DNA of 26,873 bases, taken from assembly GCA_017619585.1 (NCBI GenBank), contig JAFZSA010000017.1:1-26873 (forward strand). Reading direction: 5' to 3'. The translations under genes were made by a program, and so were the position numbers. How positions within the stretch are numbered: position 1 is the first letter of the stretch; every line of letters starts with the position of its first letter. The notes beneath the pieces were generated by a model. The model saw only the letters and a list, made by a program, of their open reading frames with translations. It was not told the DNA's origin and made no database searches. This DNA is from Bacteroidaceae bacterium. GTDB lineage: Bacteria; Bacteroidota; Bacteroidia; Bacteroidales; Bacteroidaceae. Of this stretch, positions 9,005-17,506 are shown piece after piece.

Positions 9005-11038
9005 ATGAATAGTATTCAAACAATGAATCGTGCAGCCGACAACATACGTATTCTGGCTGCAGCGATGGTGGAAAAAGCAAAGAGCGGACACCCCGGTGGC
9101 GCAATGGGCGGTGCAGACTTCATCAACGTATTGTACAGCGAATATTTGCAGTTCGACCCCAAGAACCCCACTTGGATGGGACGCGACCGTTTCTTCCTGG
9201 ATCCCGGACATATGTCACCCATGCTTTATGCAGAGTTGGCACTTATTGGCAAATACACATTGGAGGAAGTACAGCAGCTTCGCCAATGGGGCTCTCCTAC
9301 TCCCGGACATCCTGAAGTATGCTATGAGCGTGGTATCGAGAACAGTTCAGGTCCTCTGGGACAGGGACACACCTATGCCGTAGGTGCTGCTATAGCCGCC
9401 AAGTTCCTGGCAGCAAAGACCGGCAACCCCACCTTCGAGAAGGAAACCATCTATGCCTATATCAGCGACGGTGGTATTCAGGAGGAGATTAGCATGGGCG
9501 CTGCACGTATTGCAGGAAGCCTGGCACTGGATAACCTTATCATGTTCTACGACTCTAATGACATTCAGTTGTCAACAGAGACAAACGTTGTGATGAACGA
9601 GGACACTGCCGCCAAATATCGCGCTATGCAGTGGGAGGTAATCGAGATTAACGGAAACGACGTTGAACAGATACGTTCTGCCATAGAGAAGGCTAAGAAC
9701 GTAAAGGGCAAGCCCACCCTCATCATTGGCAAATGTATAATGGGTAAGGGTGCCAAGAAAGCTGACGGATCAAGCTACGAGCATAGCTGCAGCACTCACG
9801 GTGCTCCCTTGGGCGGTGATGCATACCGTAACACCATCACAAATCTGGGTGGCAATCCAGACGATCCATTCGTAATATGGCCCGATGTACAGGAAATGTA
9901 CAATGCCCGTATGAAGGAGTTGGAGGGTATTGTTGAGAAGCGTCACCAGGAGGAAGCTAACTGGGCAGAAAAGAATATCGAGAAGGCTAACCAACTGAAA
10001 GACTGGTTCGCAAACAAGATACCCGCCATCGACTGGGACAGCATCCAGCAGAAGCCCAACGATGCTACACGTAACGGTTCAAGCGCCTGTCTGAGCCTGT
10101 TGGCTAAGCAGGTTCCCAATATGATTGTCTCATCTGCCGACCTCTGCAATTCAGACAAGACAGACGGATTCATCAAGGGTGGTGCCAGCGATATTACAAA
10201 GGAGAACTACGGAGGCGGATTCCTGCAGGCAGGTGTAGCCGAGCTGACAATGGCTTGCTGCTGTATTGGTATTGCCCTGCACGGTGGTGTCATTGCTGCA
10301 TGCGGTACATTCTTCGTATTCAGCGATTATATGAAGCCTGCCATCCGTATGGCTGCCCTTATGGAACTTCCCGTTAAGTTCATCTGGACACATGATGCCT
10401 TCCGTGTAGGCGAAGACGGTCCTACTCACGAGCCCGTAGAGCAGGAGGCACAGATTCGTCTGATGGAGAAACTGAAGAACCACAGCGGACGAAACTCTAT
10501 GCTTGTACTCCGTCCTGCAGACACAGAAGCTACTACGGTATGCTGGAAGCTGGCTATGCAGAACACAAAGACTCCTACTGCTCTTATTCTCAGCCGTCAG
10601 ACAATTGAGAATCTCCCAGAGGGAACTCCCTATGAGAATGCCAAGTATGGTGCATACATTACAGCAGAGAGCGATGACAAGTTTGATGTAGTTCTGGTAG
10701 GTAACGGCTCAGAAGTTAGCACACTTGTTGCAGGCGCTCGCCTACTCCGCAAGGACGGAATAAAGGTACGTATTGTAAGTGCTCCTAGTGAAGGTCTCTT
10801 CCGTGAGCAGCCTATGGAGTACCAGAATCAGATAATCCCTGCAGGAAGCAAGATATTCGGACTTACAGCCGGCCTTCCCGTCAACTTACAGGGCTTCTTA
10901 GTCGGTGCTCACCCAAGCAGCCGTATCTGGGGTCTTGAGAGCTTCGGCTTCTCTGCTCCCTACAAGGTTCTTGACCAGAAGCTCGGATTCACAGCTGAGA
11001 ACGTTTACAATCAAGTAAAAGAATTACTTCAGGAATAA
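9005..11038 (+). CDS. tkt: Transketolase
   Basis: This thiamine-diphosphate enzyme moves two-carbon units between sugar phosphates in the non-oxidative pentose phosphate pathway. The protein is full length at 677 residues. The N-terminal ThDP domain shows AKSGHPGGAMGGAD, SSGPLGQGHTYAVGAA and the ThDP-binding motif starting SDGGIQEE and ending in YDSND. The central pyrimidine domain has TFFVFSDYMKPAIRMAAL and THDAFRVGEDGPTHEPVEQ. A C-terminal domain follows. SDGGIQEE is a variant of the more common GDGCLMEG form. The rpiB gene starts 6 nt downstream, so the two pentose phosphate genes are one operon. Confidence 0.97.
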   Translation: MNSIQTMNRAADNIRILAAAMVEKAKSGHPGGAMGGADFINVLYSEYLQFDPKNPTWMGRDRFFLDPGHMSPMLYAELALIGKYTLEEVQQLRQWGSPTPGHPEVCYERGIENSSGPLGQGHTYAVGAAIAAKFLAAKTGNPTFEKETIYAYISDGGIQEEISMGAARIAGSLALDNLIMFYDSNDIQLSTETNVVMNEDTAAKYRAMQWEVIEINGNDVEQIRSAIEKAKNVKGKPTLIIGKCIMGKGAKKADGSSYEHSCSTHGAPLGGDAYRNTITNLGGNPDDPFVIWPDVQEMYNARMKELEGIVEKRHQEEANWAEKNIEKANQLKDWFANKIPAIDWDSIQQKPNDATRNGSSACLSLLAKQVPNMIVSSADLCNSDKTDGFIKGGASDITKENYGGGFLQAGVAELTMACCCIGIALHGGVIAACGTFFVFSDYMKPAIRMAALMELPVKFIWTHDAFRVGEDGPTHEPVEQEAQIRLMEKLKNHSGRNSMLVLRPADTEATTVCWKLAMQNTKTPTALILSRQTIENLPEGTPYENAKYGAYITAESDDKFDVVLVGNGSEVSTLVAGARLLRKDGIKVRIVSAPSEGLFREQPMEYQNQIIPAGSKIFGLTAGLPVNLQGFLVGAHPSSRIWGLESFGFSAPYKVLDQKLGFTAENVYNQVKELLQE

Positions 11039-11044
11039 ACGAAT

Positions 11045-11476
11045 ATGAAAATAGGACTTGCCAGCGACCACGCTGGATATGCTCTCAAGGAGCACGTAAA
11101 AGAATACCTGACAGCCAAGGGTATGGAGTTTGAGGATTTCGGCACCTATAGCGAGGAAAGTTGTGACTACCCCGATTTCGGTCACGCATTAGGTGCTGCC
11201 ATTGATGCCGGTACCGTATATCCCGGTATCGCAATTTGCGGTAGCGGAGAAGGCATTAGCATGACGCTGAACAAGCACCAATCCGTAAGAGCCGGCTTGT
11301 GCTGGATTCCAGAGATTGCACATCTTATCCGTCAGCATAATGATGCTAATGTTCTGGTAATGCCCGGACGATTCATCAACAATGCAGAGGCTGATGCCAT
11401 TATGGACGAGTTCTTCGCAACTCCCTTTGAAGGAGGACGCCATCAGAAGCGCGTTGAGAAGATACCTTGTAAATAA
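11045..11476 (+). CDS. rpiB: Ribose-5-phosphate isomerase B
   Basis: RpiB interconverts ribose-5-phosphate and ribulose-5-phosphate, feeding transketolase encoded just upstream. The 143-residue LacA/RpiB-family protein shows the N-terminal ASDHAGYALK, the active-site segment AICGSGEGISMTLNKH with its catalytic Cys, and the C-terminal HQKRVEKI. LacA-type galactose-6-phosphate isomerase is a distant alternative, but the tkt partner argues for RpiB. A strong hairpin terminator follows 16 nt after the stop. Confidence 0.95.
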   Translation: MKIGLASDHAGYALKEHVKEYLTAKGMEFEDFGTYSEESCDYPDFGHALGAAIDAGTVYPGIAICGSGEGISMTLNKHQSVRAGLCWIPEIAHLIRQHNDANVLVMPGRFINNAEADAIMDEFFATPFEGGRHQKRVEKIPCK

Positions 11477-11492
11477 TACAAAAGACAATAAC

Positions 11493-11536
11493 AAGAAAGG
11501 GGTTCAGAAAAATCTGAGCCCCTTTCTTATATATTT
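11493..11536. terminator. Bidirectional terminator between rpiB and the convergent dehydratase gene
   Basis: The 16-bp stem AAGAAAGGGGTTCAGA (11493-11508) / TCTGAGCCCCTTTCTT (11513-11528) contains a single G-U pair and closes an AAAA tetraloop. T-rich DNA lies downstream on the plus strand and A-rich DNA upstream. This suits termination of rpiB (+) and of the gene ending at 11549 (-). Confidence 0.88.
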
Positions 11537-11548
11537 ATCGTTGTCTAA

Positions 11549-13495
11549 TCAGTCCTTGTCCAGCACGCAGTACTTTGAACTGTTACTCTTGTACTCAGGA
11601 ACAATCTCCTTCATGATCTTAACGATGTTCATATCGTCAAAGTCTCCAGCAGCCTTTATCAGACGATTCTCGTCTTCGCATACGGTGCTATAGTCGTACT
11701 CGCGAACAGAAGCAATCATAATCTTGGGATGTATGGTTGGCTTAGTGCTTTCCATATCAGACAACACCTCTTCATACAGTTTCTCACCGTCTCTCAGGCC
11801 TGTGAACTTGATGTCCACATTCTTGGCACCGGACAATTTAATCATACGCTGAGCAAGGTCGGCAATACGTACGGGCTTACCCATATCGAAGACGAATATC
11901 TCACCACCCTTACCCATGGTACCGGCTTCAAGAACCAGCTTACAAGCCTCAGGAATAAGCATGAAGTAACGGATGATATCAGGATGGGTAACAGTTACAG
12001 GACCGCCCATCTTTATCTGCTCCTTGAAGATAGGAATAACAGAGCCGTTAGAACCAAGAACATTACCAAAACGTGTTGTCACAAACTGTGTGACTGGTTT
12101 CTCTACACCTTCTGCTACAGCAATGGGACATGTTCCCTCAGCTATTGTCTTGTTAAGTGACTGACAGTATATCTCGCAGATACGCTTAGAGCAACCCATA
12201 ACGTTGGTTGGGTTCACAGCCTTATCCGTAGAAATCATCACAAACTTCTTAGTGCCGTACTTGACAGCAAGGTCTGCTATAACATGCGTACCATATATAT
12301 TATTACGAACTGCCTGACCAGGATTATCCTCCATCATAGGCACATGTTTGTAGGCAGCTGCATGGAAGACATAGTCAGGACGATGGTCAGAGAATATCTT
12401 CTCCATGTGCTTCTTGTCGGTTATACTTGTAACAATAGTCAAGGCCTTAATGTTGGGGAATTCACGCTCCATTATCAGACGAACCTCATGCATAGGTGTT
12501 TCTGCCTGATCTATCAGCACCATCTCAGAAGGGTTATAGACAGCAATCTGCTTAACCATCTCGCTACCTATAGAACCGGCAGCACCTGTAATCAGGATTA
12601 CCTTTCCTGTCAGGAGCTGACCAATGGCATCCATATTAACCTCAATCTTGTTTCGTGGCAGCAGATCCTCAATATCCACTTCCTGCAGATGCTGATGCTG
12701 CAAGTCTGTCTGTCCGTTCCACTCCTCAGCCTGAGGCATCATCATAATCTTGATGTCATTGGCAATCAAATCATTGATTAGGTCCTCACGAGTACGGAAA
12801 TGTTCCACCTCCAAAGGACTTACAATCAGAATCTCTGCGCCCTTTTCCTTCATATGACCTATCACACGAGGACTGTCATGGTGTACAAGAGCACCCATCA
12901 GATACTCAGAGTACTTGTATTCATCAGGCGTAACAAAACCAACCACCTTGTACTGCATAGGGTTCTGGTTCTGAATACTCTTTGCCAATCCCACACCACC
13001 GGCATGAACACCATAGATAAATACGCGCTTGGTATAAGAATCTATTCTGAAGATATCATACATAATCTTCACACATACACGCACGGCAGCCATAAACATC
13101 GTGGCAACAATGAATATTCCGACAGACTCAGAGAAAGTGAAGGATTCAATATTCGAAAAATCGGCTTCATCAAGCAAATAACATGCCACAAATGATGTGA
13201 CTGATGCACATAGGTTGGCCGTCACCAGATTCTGGAGGTCTATGAAAGACGAGAATCTGACAATACCAGAGTATGTATGGAAGACCCTGAAGAAAAGGAT
13301 AAAGAAAGGCAACAAGAAAAGAAGCCTATACGTCATGGGCCACATGTCCTTAAGGAAGGACAAGTTATCAAGATGTAGGAAATATACTACATACCCAGAA
13401 AACAGAACTATAAAACAATCCAACATCAGCAATCCCCAATATGGCAATGCCTTTTTGGAGAAATACCAGTTGGTTAGAGAGGACAACCATTTCAT
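11549..13495 (-). CDS. UDP-N-acetylglucosamine 4,6-dehydratase-type polysaccharide protein (WbpM/CapD/PglF family)
   Basis: This is an inner-membrane nucleotide-sugar modifying enzyme for capsule, O-antigen or glycoprotein sugar synthesis. The 648-residue protein has about four membrane helices in its first 150 residues. A first Rossmann-like domain follows at about 155-270 (RVFIYGVHAGGVG). A catalytic SDR domain begins with GAAGSIGSE near residue 302. The active-site stretch STDKAVNPTNVMGCSKR (about 419-436) has Met in place of the usual SDR Tyr, as in the SMK-type 4,6-dehydratases. FxTTRFGNVLGSNGSVIP and the C-terminal GLRDGEKLYEE are family hallmarks. No glycan cluster is visible around it. 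A G10 tract lies 48-58 nt upstream of its start. Confidence 0.9.
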   Translation of the reverse strand: MKWLSSLTNWYFSKKALPYWGLLMLDCFIVLFSGYVVYFLHLDNLSFLKDMWPMTYRLLFLLPFFILFFRVFHTYSGIVRFSSFIDLQNLVTANLCASVTSFVACYLLDEADFSNIESFTFSESVGIFIVATMFMAAVRVCVKIMYDIFRIDSYTKRVFIYGVHAGGVGLAKSIQNQNPMQYKVVGFVTPDEYKYSEYLMGALVHHDSPRVIGHMKEKGAEILIVSPLEVEHFRTREDLINDLIANDIKIMMMPQAEEWNGQTDLQHQHLQEVDIEDLLPRNKIEVNMDAIGQLLTGKVILITGAAGSIGSEMVKQIAVYNPSEMVLIDQAETPMHEVRLIMEREFPNIKALTIVTSITDKKHMEKIFSDHRPDYVFHAAAYKHVPMMEDNPGQAVRNNIYGTHVIADLAVKYGTKKFVMISTDKAVNPTNVMGCSKRICEIYCQSLNKTIAEGTCPIAVAEGVEKPVTQFVTTRFGNVLGSNGSVIPIFKEQIKMGGPVTVTHPDIIRYFMLIPEACKLVLEAGTMGKGGEIFVFDMGKPVRIADLAQRMIKLSGAKNVDIKFTGLRDGEKLYEEVLSDMESTKPTIHPKIMIASVREYDYSTVCEDENRLIKAAGDFDDMNIVKIMKEIVPEYKSNSSKYCVLDKD

Positions 13496-13543
13496 CTTTT
13501 TAGCGCTTTAACTTAGTTTATTTTGTTGATTTTTAAGGCGTTA

Positions 13544-13553
13544 CCCCCCCCCC
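13544..13553. repeat. Ten-base C/G homopolymer tract
   Basis: There is a run of ten C on the plus strand (G10 on the coding strand) between guaA and the dehydratase gene. Together with GGGGG at 13564-13568 it could form a hairpin after guaA, acting as a weak terminator. The tract length makes it prone to slippage. Confidence 0.8.
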
Positions 13554-13591
13554 GTAAAAAACACAGGGGGAGAGGAAATGGAAACGTTTCA

Positions 13592-15217
13592 CTATTCCCA
13601 CTCTATTGTCGAAGGTGGCTTAGAAGAGATGTCGTAACATACTCTGTTTACGCCCTTTACCTTATTTATGATTTCAGTACTTACCTTTGCCATGAAATCG
13701 TAAGGGAGATGAGCCCAGTCGGCTGTCATGGCATCCGTACTGGTTACGGCACGTAAGGCAACGGGATTCTCGTATGTACGCTCATCACCCATCACACCTA
13801 CACTACGAACCTCTGAAAGAAGTATGGTACCGGCCTGCCAGATCTGGTCATACAAGCTAACCTCAATCTCGCCATTTTCCATGTTTGCAGGAACACCGGC
13901 AGCAAGTACACGACGTGCTTCCTCGCCACTCAGTTTAACCTTGTACTCACGAAGACCACGGATATAGATATCGTCGGCATCCTGAAGGATACGCACTTTC
14001 TCGCGTGTGATAGCACCAAGAATACGTACAGCAAGACCAGGACCGGGGAAAGGATGACGGGTAATCAGATGCTCTGGCATTCCCAACTCACGTCCTACAC
14101 GACGAACCTCATCCTTGAACAACCACTTCAATGGCTCGCAGAGAGAGAGATGCATCTCCTCTGGCAGACCACCTACATTGTGGTGACTCTTAATGACCTT
14201 ACCTGTGATATTCAGACTTTCTATACGGTCAGGGTAGATAGTTCCCTGTGCCAGCCACTTGGCATCAGTAATCTTTCTTGCCTGCTCGTTGAAGACTTCA
14301 ATGAAGTCGCGACCGATAATCTTACGCTTCTTCTCAGGTTCTGTTACGCCATCAAGGTCTGCGAGGAATTTCTCGCTGGCATCAACACCGATAACATTCA
14401 AGCCCAAGCACTCGTAATCACGCATTACATCTGTAAACTCGTTCTTACGGAGCATACCATGATCCACGAAGATACATGTCAACTGGCTACCGATGGCTCT
14501 GTTCAGCAATACAGCACATACGCTACTGTCAACGCCGCCAGAGAGACCCAGGATAACACGGTCTGTTCCTATCTGCTCACGCAACTCGCGTACTGTTGTC
14601 TCGATATAGTTGGCTGCTGACCAGTCCTGTCTGCCACCACAAACATCCACAACAAAGTTCTTCAGCAACAATGTGCCCTGTACGCTATGGAAAACCTCAG
14701 GATGGAACTGAACACCGAATACAGGCTTGCCACCATTGAATGAAGGAATGTAATAAGCTGCATTCTTAACCTGTGGAGTGCTGGCAGCAATCTGCGCACC
14801 AGTAGGAATAGCCGTTATGGTATCTCCGTGAGACATCCAAACCTGGCTATTATCATCGAAACCACGGAACAGAGCGCATTCCCTGTTAATTGTTGTCAGA
14901 TTCTGACGACCATATTCACGACTGCCTGCAGGCTCTACATTACCTCCATTATTATATGAGATGTATTGAGCACCATAGCAGATTCCCAAAACGGGAAGCT
15001 TACCCATGAACTGGCTTAAGTCAACCTTGAAGGCCTCTGGGTCATAAACACTGAAGGGGCTACCTGAAAGGATAACACCTATTACATCTGGGTCGCCAAC
15101 CGGAAATTTGTTGTAAGGGAGAATCTCACAGAACGTGTCTAACTCACGTAATCTTCTTGCTATAAGCTGCGTAGTCTGTGAGCCAAAATCAAGAATTATA
15201 ATTTTTTGTTGCTGCAT
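13592..15217 (-). CDS. guaA: GMP synthase (glutamine-hydrolysing)
   Basis: GuaA converts XMP, glutamine and ATP to GMP. The N-terminal class I amidotransferase domain has its nucleophile in LGICYGAQ (Cys80) and the HPE dyad in [11 protein letters not shown]. The ATP-pyrophosphatase domain has the P-loop [11 protein letters not shown]. The dimerisation domain ends with the conserved [11 protein letters not shown] start it at the ATG at 15215-15217 ([12 protein letters not shown], 541 residues). The upstream ATG at 15244 lies 5-6 nt after the -7 box, about where transcription would begin, and would add a non-conserved nine-residue tail. It lies upstream of the polysaccharide gene with a 96-nt gap. 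Confidence 0.95.
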   Translation of the reverse strand: MQQQKIIILDFGSQTTQLIARRLRELDTFCEILPYNKFPVGDPDVIGVILSGSPFSVYDPEAFKVDLSQFMGKLPVLGICYGAQYISYNNGGNVEPAGSREYGRQNLTTINRECALFRGFDDNSQVWMSHGDTITAIPTGAQIAASTPQVKNAAYYIPSFNGGKPVFGVQFHPEVFHSVQGTLLLKNFVVDVCGGRQDWSAANYIETTVRELREQIGTDRVILGLSGGVDSSVCAVLLNRAIGSQLTCIFVDHGMLRKNEFTDVMRDYECLGLNVIGVDASEKFLADLDGVTEPEKKRKIIGRDFIEVFNEQARKITDAKWLAQGTIYPDRIESLNITGKVIKSHHNVGGLPEEMHLSLCEPLKWLFKDEVRRVGRELGMPEHLITRHPFPGPGLAVRILGAITREKVRILQDADDIYIRGLREYKVKLSGEEARRVLAAGVPANMENGEIEVSLYDQIWQAGTILLSEVRSVGVMGDERTYENPVALRAVTSTDAMTADWAHLPYDFMAKVSTEIINKVKGVNRVCYDISSKPPSTIEWE

Positions 15218-15249
15218 AAGCGGCTTTGTTTCTTTAAAATTCACCTTTG

Positions 15250-15257
15250 CAAAGGTA
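15250..15257 (-). promoter_or_regulatory. -7 box for guaA
   Basis: Read on the minus strand this is TACCTTTG, fitting TAnnTTTG, 32 nt upstream of the chosen guaA ATG. No clear TTTG -33 box is found at the usual 19-nt spacing. Its position argues against the longer guaA start at 15244. Confidence 0.6.
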
Positions 15258-15340
15258 CGACAAAGATTCTATACATTGTTAAAAAATATGTTTTTTTTCG
15301 AAAAAAGAACAACTTTTCCAGCTATTTGTAGTTTTACTTT

Positions 15341-15360
15341 ACAAAAATACGTATTTTTGT
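15341..15360. promoter_or_regulatory. Perfect 20-bp palindrome holding two opposed -7 boxes
   Basis: ACAAAAATACGTATTTTTGT is a perfect 10+10 inverted repeat in the divergent guaA / mannosyltransferase intergenic region. Its right half contains TATTTTTG on the plus strand (15352-15359), the likely -7 box for the gene at 15401. Its left half contains the same box on the minus strand (15342-15349), facing guaA. TTTG at 15325-15328 is a loosely spaced -33 candidate (23 nt) for the plus-strand box. Confidence 0.6.
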
Positions 15361-15400
15361 GAAACATAAGACATACACAAGACATACACAACTTTAAAGC

Positions 15401-16144
15401 ATGAATTCAAAACACCAGAACGACAGTATTGTTATTATTCCAACATATAACGAGAAAGAAAACATAGAAGCCATCATCAGGGCAGTTACAAGCCTGGAGA
15501 AGGGATTTGACGTACTTGTCATAGACGACGGAAGTCCAGACGGAACAGCCCAGATAGTAAAGAACCTGATGAGCTCTGAATTTCAGAATCGCCTTTACCT
15601 TATAGAACGTAGCGGTAAGTTAGGACTTGGAACTGCATACATTTGCGGATTCAAGTGGGCTATAGAGGAGCAGTACGACTATATCATTGAGATGGATGCC
15701 GACTTCAGCCACAACCCTGCAGACCTCCCTCGCCTCTATGCTGCATGCCACGATGACGGGTATGACGTTTCCATAGGCAGCAGATATGTCACAGGAGTGA
15801 ATGTAGTCAACTGGCCTATAGGACGCGTACTGATGAGCTACTATGCTTCAGCATACGTTCGCACCGTTCTGGGTATCTCGCTGAGAGACACAACAGCAGG
15901 CTTTGTATGTTACAAACGTCAGGTACTGGAGGCTATCGACCTTGATAATATCCGTTTCGTGGGATATGCCTTCCAGATTGAGATGAAGTACACGGCTGTC
16001 CGTTTGGGATTCAAGGTCAAGGAAGTTCCCGTCATCTTTGTGAATCGCGAATTGGGAACCAGCAAGATGAGCGGCGGTATCTTTGGAGAAGCCCTCTTTG
16101 GCGTCATGAAATTAAGATTGGGAAAAGTCAGAAGAAAGGCCTAA
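15401..16144 (+). CDS. Polyprenol-phosphate mannosyltransferase (DPM1-like, GT2)
   Basis: This family 2 glycosyltransferase resembles dolichol-phosphate mannose synthase. It would transfer mannose (or a related sugar) from GDP-sugar to an undecaprenyl-type lipid at the membrane face. Visible features are PTYNEKENI at 15-23, DDGSPDGT (42-49), the metal-binding DAD in EMDADFSHNP (99-101), GSRYVTG, and the C-terminal acceptor region FVNRELGTSKMSGGI. There are 247 residues and no C-terminal membrane anchor, so it is the soluble DPM1 type. The stop codon is directly followed by the pyrC ATG (TAAATG). Confidence 0.88.
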   Translation: MNSKHQNDSIVIIPTYNEKENIEAIIRAVTSLEKGFDVLVIDDGSPDGTAQIVKNLMSSEFQNRLYLIERSGKLGLGTAYICGFKWAIEEQYDYIIEMDADFSHNPADLPRLYAACHDDGYDVSIGSRYVTGVNVVNWPIGRVLMSYYASAYVRTVLGISLRDTTAGFVCYKRQVLEAIDLDNIRFVGYAFQIEMKYTAVRLGFKVKEVPVIFVNRELGTSKMSGGIFGEALFGVMKLRLGKVRRKA

Positions 16145-17461
16145 ATGAATATTCAGATCAAGGATGTAATAATTGTTAACGAAGGAGAAGTATTCCTGGG
16201 CTCTGTGATTGTAGAGGACGGAATAATCTCAAAGATAACAAAGTCGCAACAACCACTCAGCGAAGTAGACTGGAAGGAGAAAACCATTCTCCTTCCTGGC
16301 GTTATAGATGACCACGTACATATGCGTGATCCAGGCCTTACGCACAAGGCAGATATGGACACAGAGACCCGAGCAGCAGCTGCTGGAGGTGTCACCACCG
16401 TGCTGGATATGCCCAACGTATCGCCACAGACAACCACACTGCCCCTTTTGGAAGAACGTTATAAGATGGCCGCCGAGAAGTGTCATGTCAACTACGGCTT
16501 CTTCCTGGGTGCCACCAACAACAATATTCAGGACATCCGCAATGTTGATCCTCATTGTGTTCCCGGCGTGAAACTCTTCATGGGCAGCAGTACCGGCAAC
16601 ATGCTGGTGGATAAGGAAGAGGCCCTCAGAGACATCTTCCGTGATTGTCCCACCCTGATAATGACACATTGCGAGGATACCAACCGTATCAACCAGCGCA
16701 TAGCTGAATGCAAGAAGTTGTACGGTGATGATCCCGATGTCATCCATCATCCTGAGATACGCGATGCCGAGGCTTGCTACCAGAGCACAGAGCTGGCCGT
16801 CAGAATGGCAAAGGAAACAGGAGCCCGTCTGCATGTAGCCCATCTGACTACTGCAAGAGAACTGGAACTTTTCTCGCCCAACGACCAAAAGATAACAGCA
16901 GAGGCCTGTGTAGCGCATCTTCTCTTCACGAATCAGGATTACAAGAACCTTGGTACACGCATAAAGTGCAACCCTGCCATAAAGAGCCAGGAAGACAGAC
17001 AGGCACTCAGACAGGCACTTTCCGATGGGCGTATCAAAGTAGTCGGAACAGATCATGCGCCCCATCTGCTTAGCGAGAAGGAAGGCGGATGCTGCAAAGC
17101 CATGAGTGGAATGCCTATGGTACAGTTCAGTCTGCCGGCTATGTTAAGCCTTGTAGACGAGGGTGTGCTAACTATTGAGCGCATGGTTGAACTGATGTGC
17201 CACAACCCAGCCAAACTCTTCGGAATAGAGAAACGCGGATTCATACGCGAAGGATACCATGCCGACCTTACGCTAATCCGCGCCAACAGCCCCTGGAAAG
17301 TCAGCAAGGACATTATACAAAGTCGTTGCGGATGGAGTCCGTTAGAAGGAAAGACCTTCAACTGGAAAGTCTGTCAGACATACGTCAACGGTCAGCTTGT
17401 CTGGGATGGAAAGCAGATCAACCCAAGCATTCTGGGACAAGCAGCCAGGTTTAATTCTTAA
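16145..17461 (+). CDS. pyrC: Dihydroorotase
   Basis: The enzyme cyclises carbamoyl-aspartate to dihydroorotate in pyrimidine synthesis. The 438-residue protein follows the class I amidohydrolase pattern. The metal-binding HxH is in DDHVHMRDPG (His57, His59). The carboxylated Lys is in GVKLFMGSSTGN (Lys143). Metal His residues lie in THCED (His175) and HVAHLTT (His233), and the catalytic Asp in GTDHAPH (Asp303). It begins one base after the upstream stop, so it is translationally coupled to the mannosyltransferase although the pathways are unrelated. Other cyclic amidohydrolases (allantoinase, hydantoinase) are less likely given these motifs. Confidence 0.92.
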   Translation: MNIQIKDVIIVNEGEVFLGSVIVEDGIISKITKSQQPLSEVDWKEKTILLPGVIDDHVHMRDPGLTHKADMDTETRAAAAGGVTTVLDMPNVSPQTTTLPLLEERYKMAAEKCHVNYGFFLGATNNNIQDIRNVDPHCVPGVKLFMGSSTGNMLVDKEEALRDIFRDCPTLIMTHCEDTNRINQRIAECKKLYGDDPDVIHHPEIRDAEACYQSTELAVRMAKETGARLHVAHLTTARELELFSPNDQKITAEACVAHLLFTNQDYKNLGTRIKCNPAIKSQEDRQALRQALSDGRIKVVGTDHAPHLLSEKEGGCCKAMSGMPMVQFSLPAMLSLVDEGVLTIERMVELMCHNPAKLFGIEKRGFIREGYHADLTLIRANSPWKVSKDIIQSRCGWSPLEGKTFNWKVCQTYVNGQLVWDGKQINPSILGQAARFNS

Positions 17462-17506
17462 CTCAAAGCAATATCTTTCTTATTGTTAAGGGGAAAAGAT
17501 TCCGTA

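Noticed and set aside
12284..12781. Plus-strand frames opposite the dehydratase gene
   Set aside because: Antisense to conserved Rossmann and active-site motifs; no family resemblance.
15218..15244. Longer guaA start at 15244
   Set aside because: It lies where transcription should begin relative to the -7 box at 15250-15257 and adds a non-conserved nine-residue tail.
16229..17065. Minus-strand reading frame of 278 codons inside pyrC
   Set aside because: It is fully antisense to a dihydroorotase whose active-site residues are all intact; no promoter or recognisable domain.
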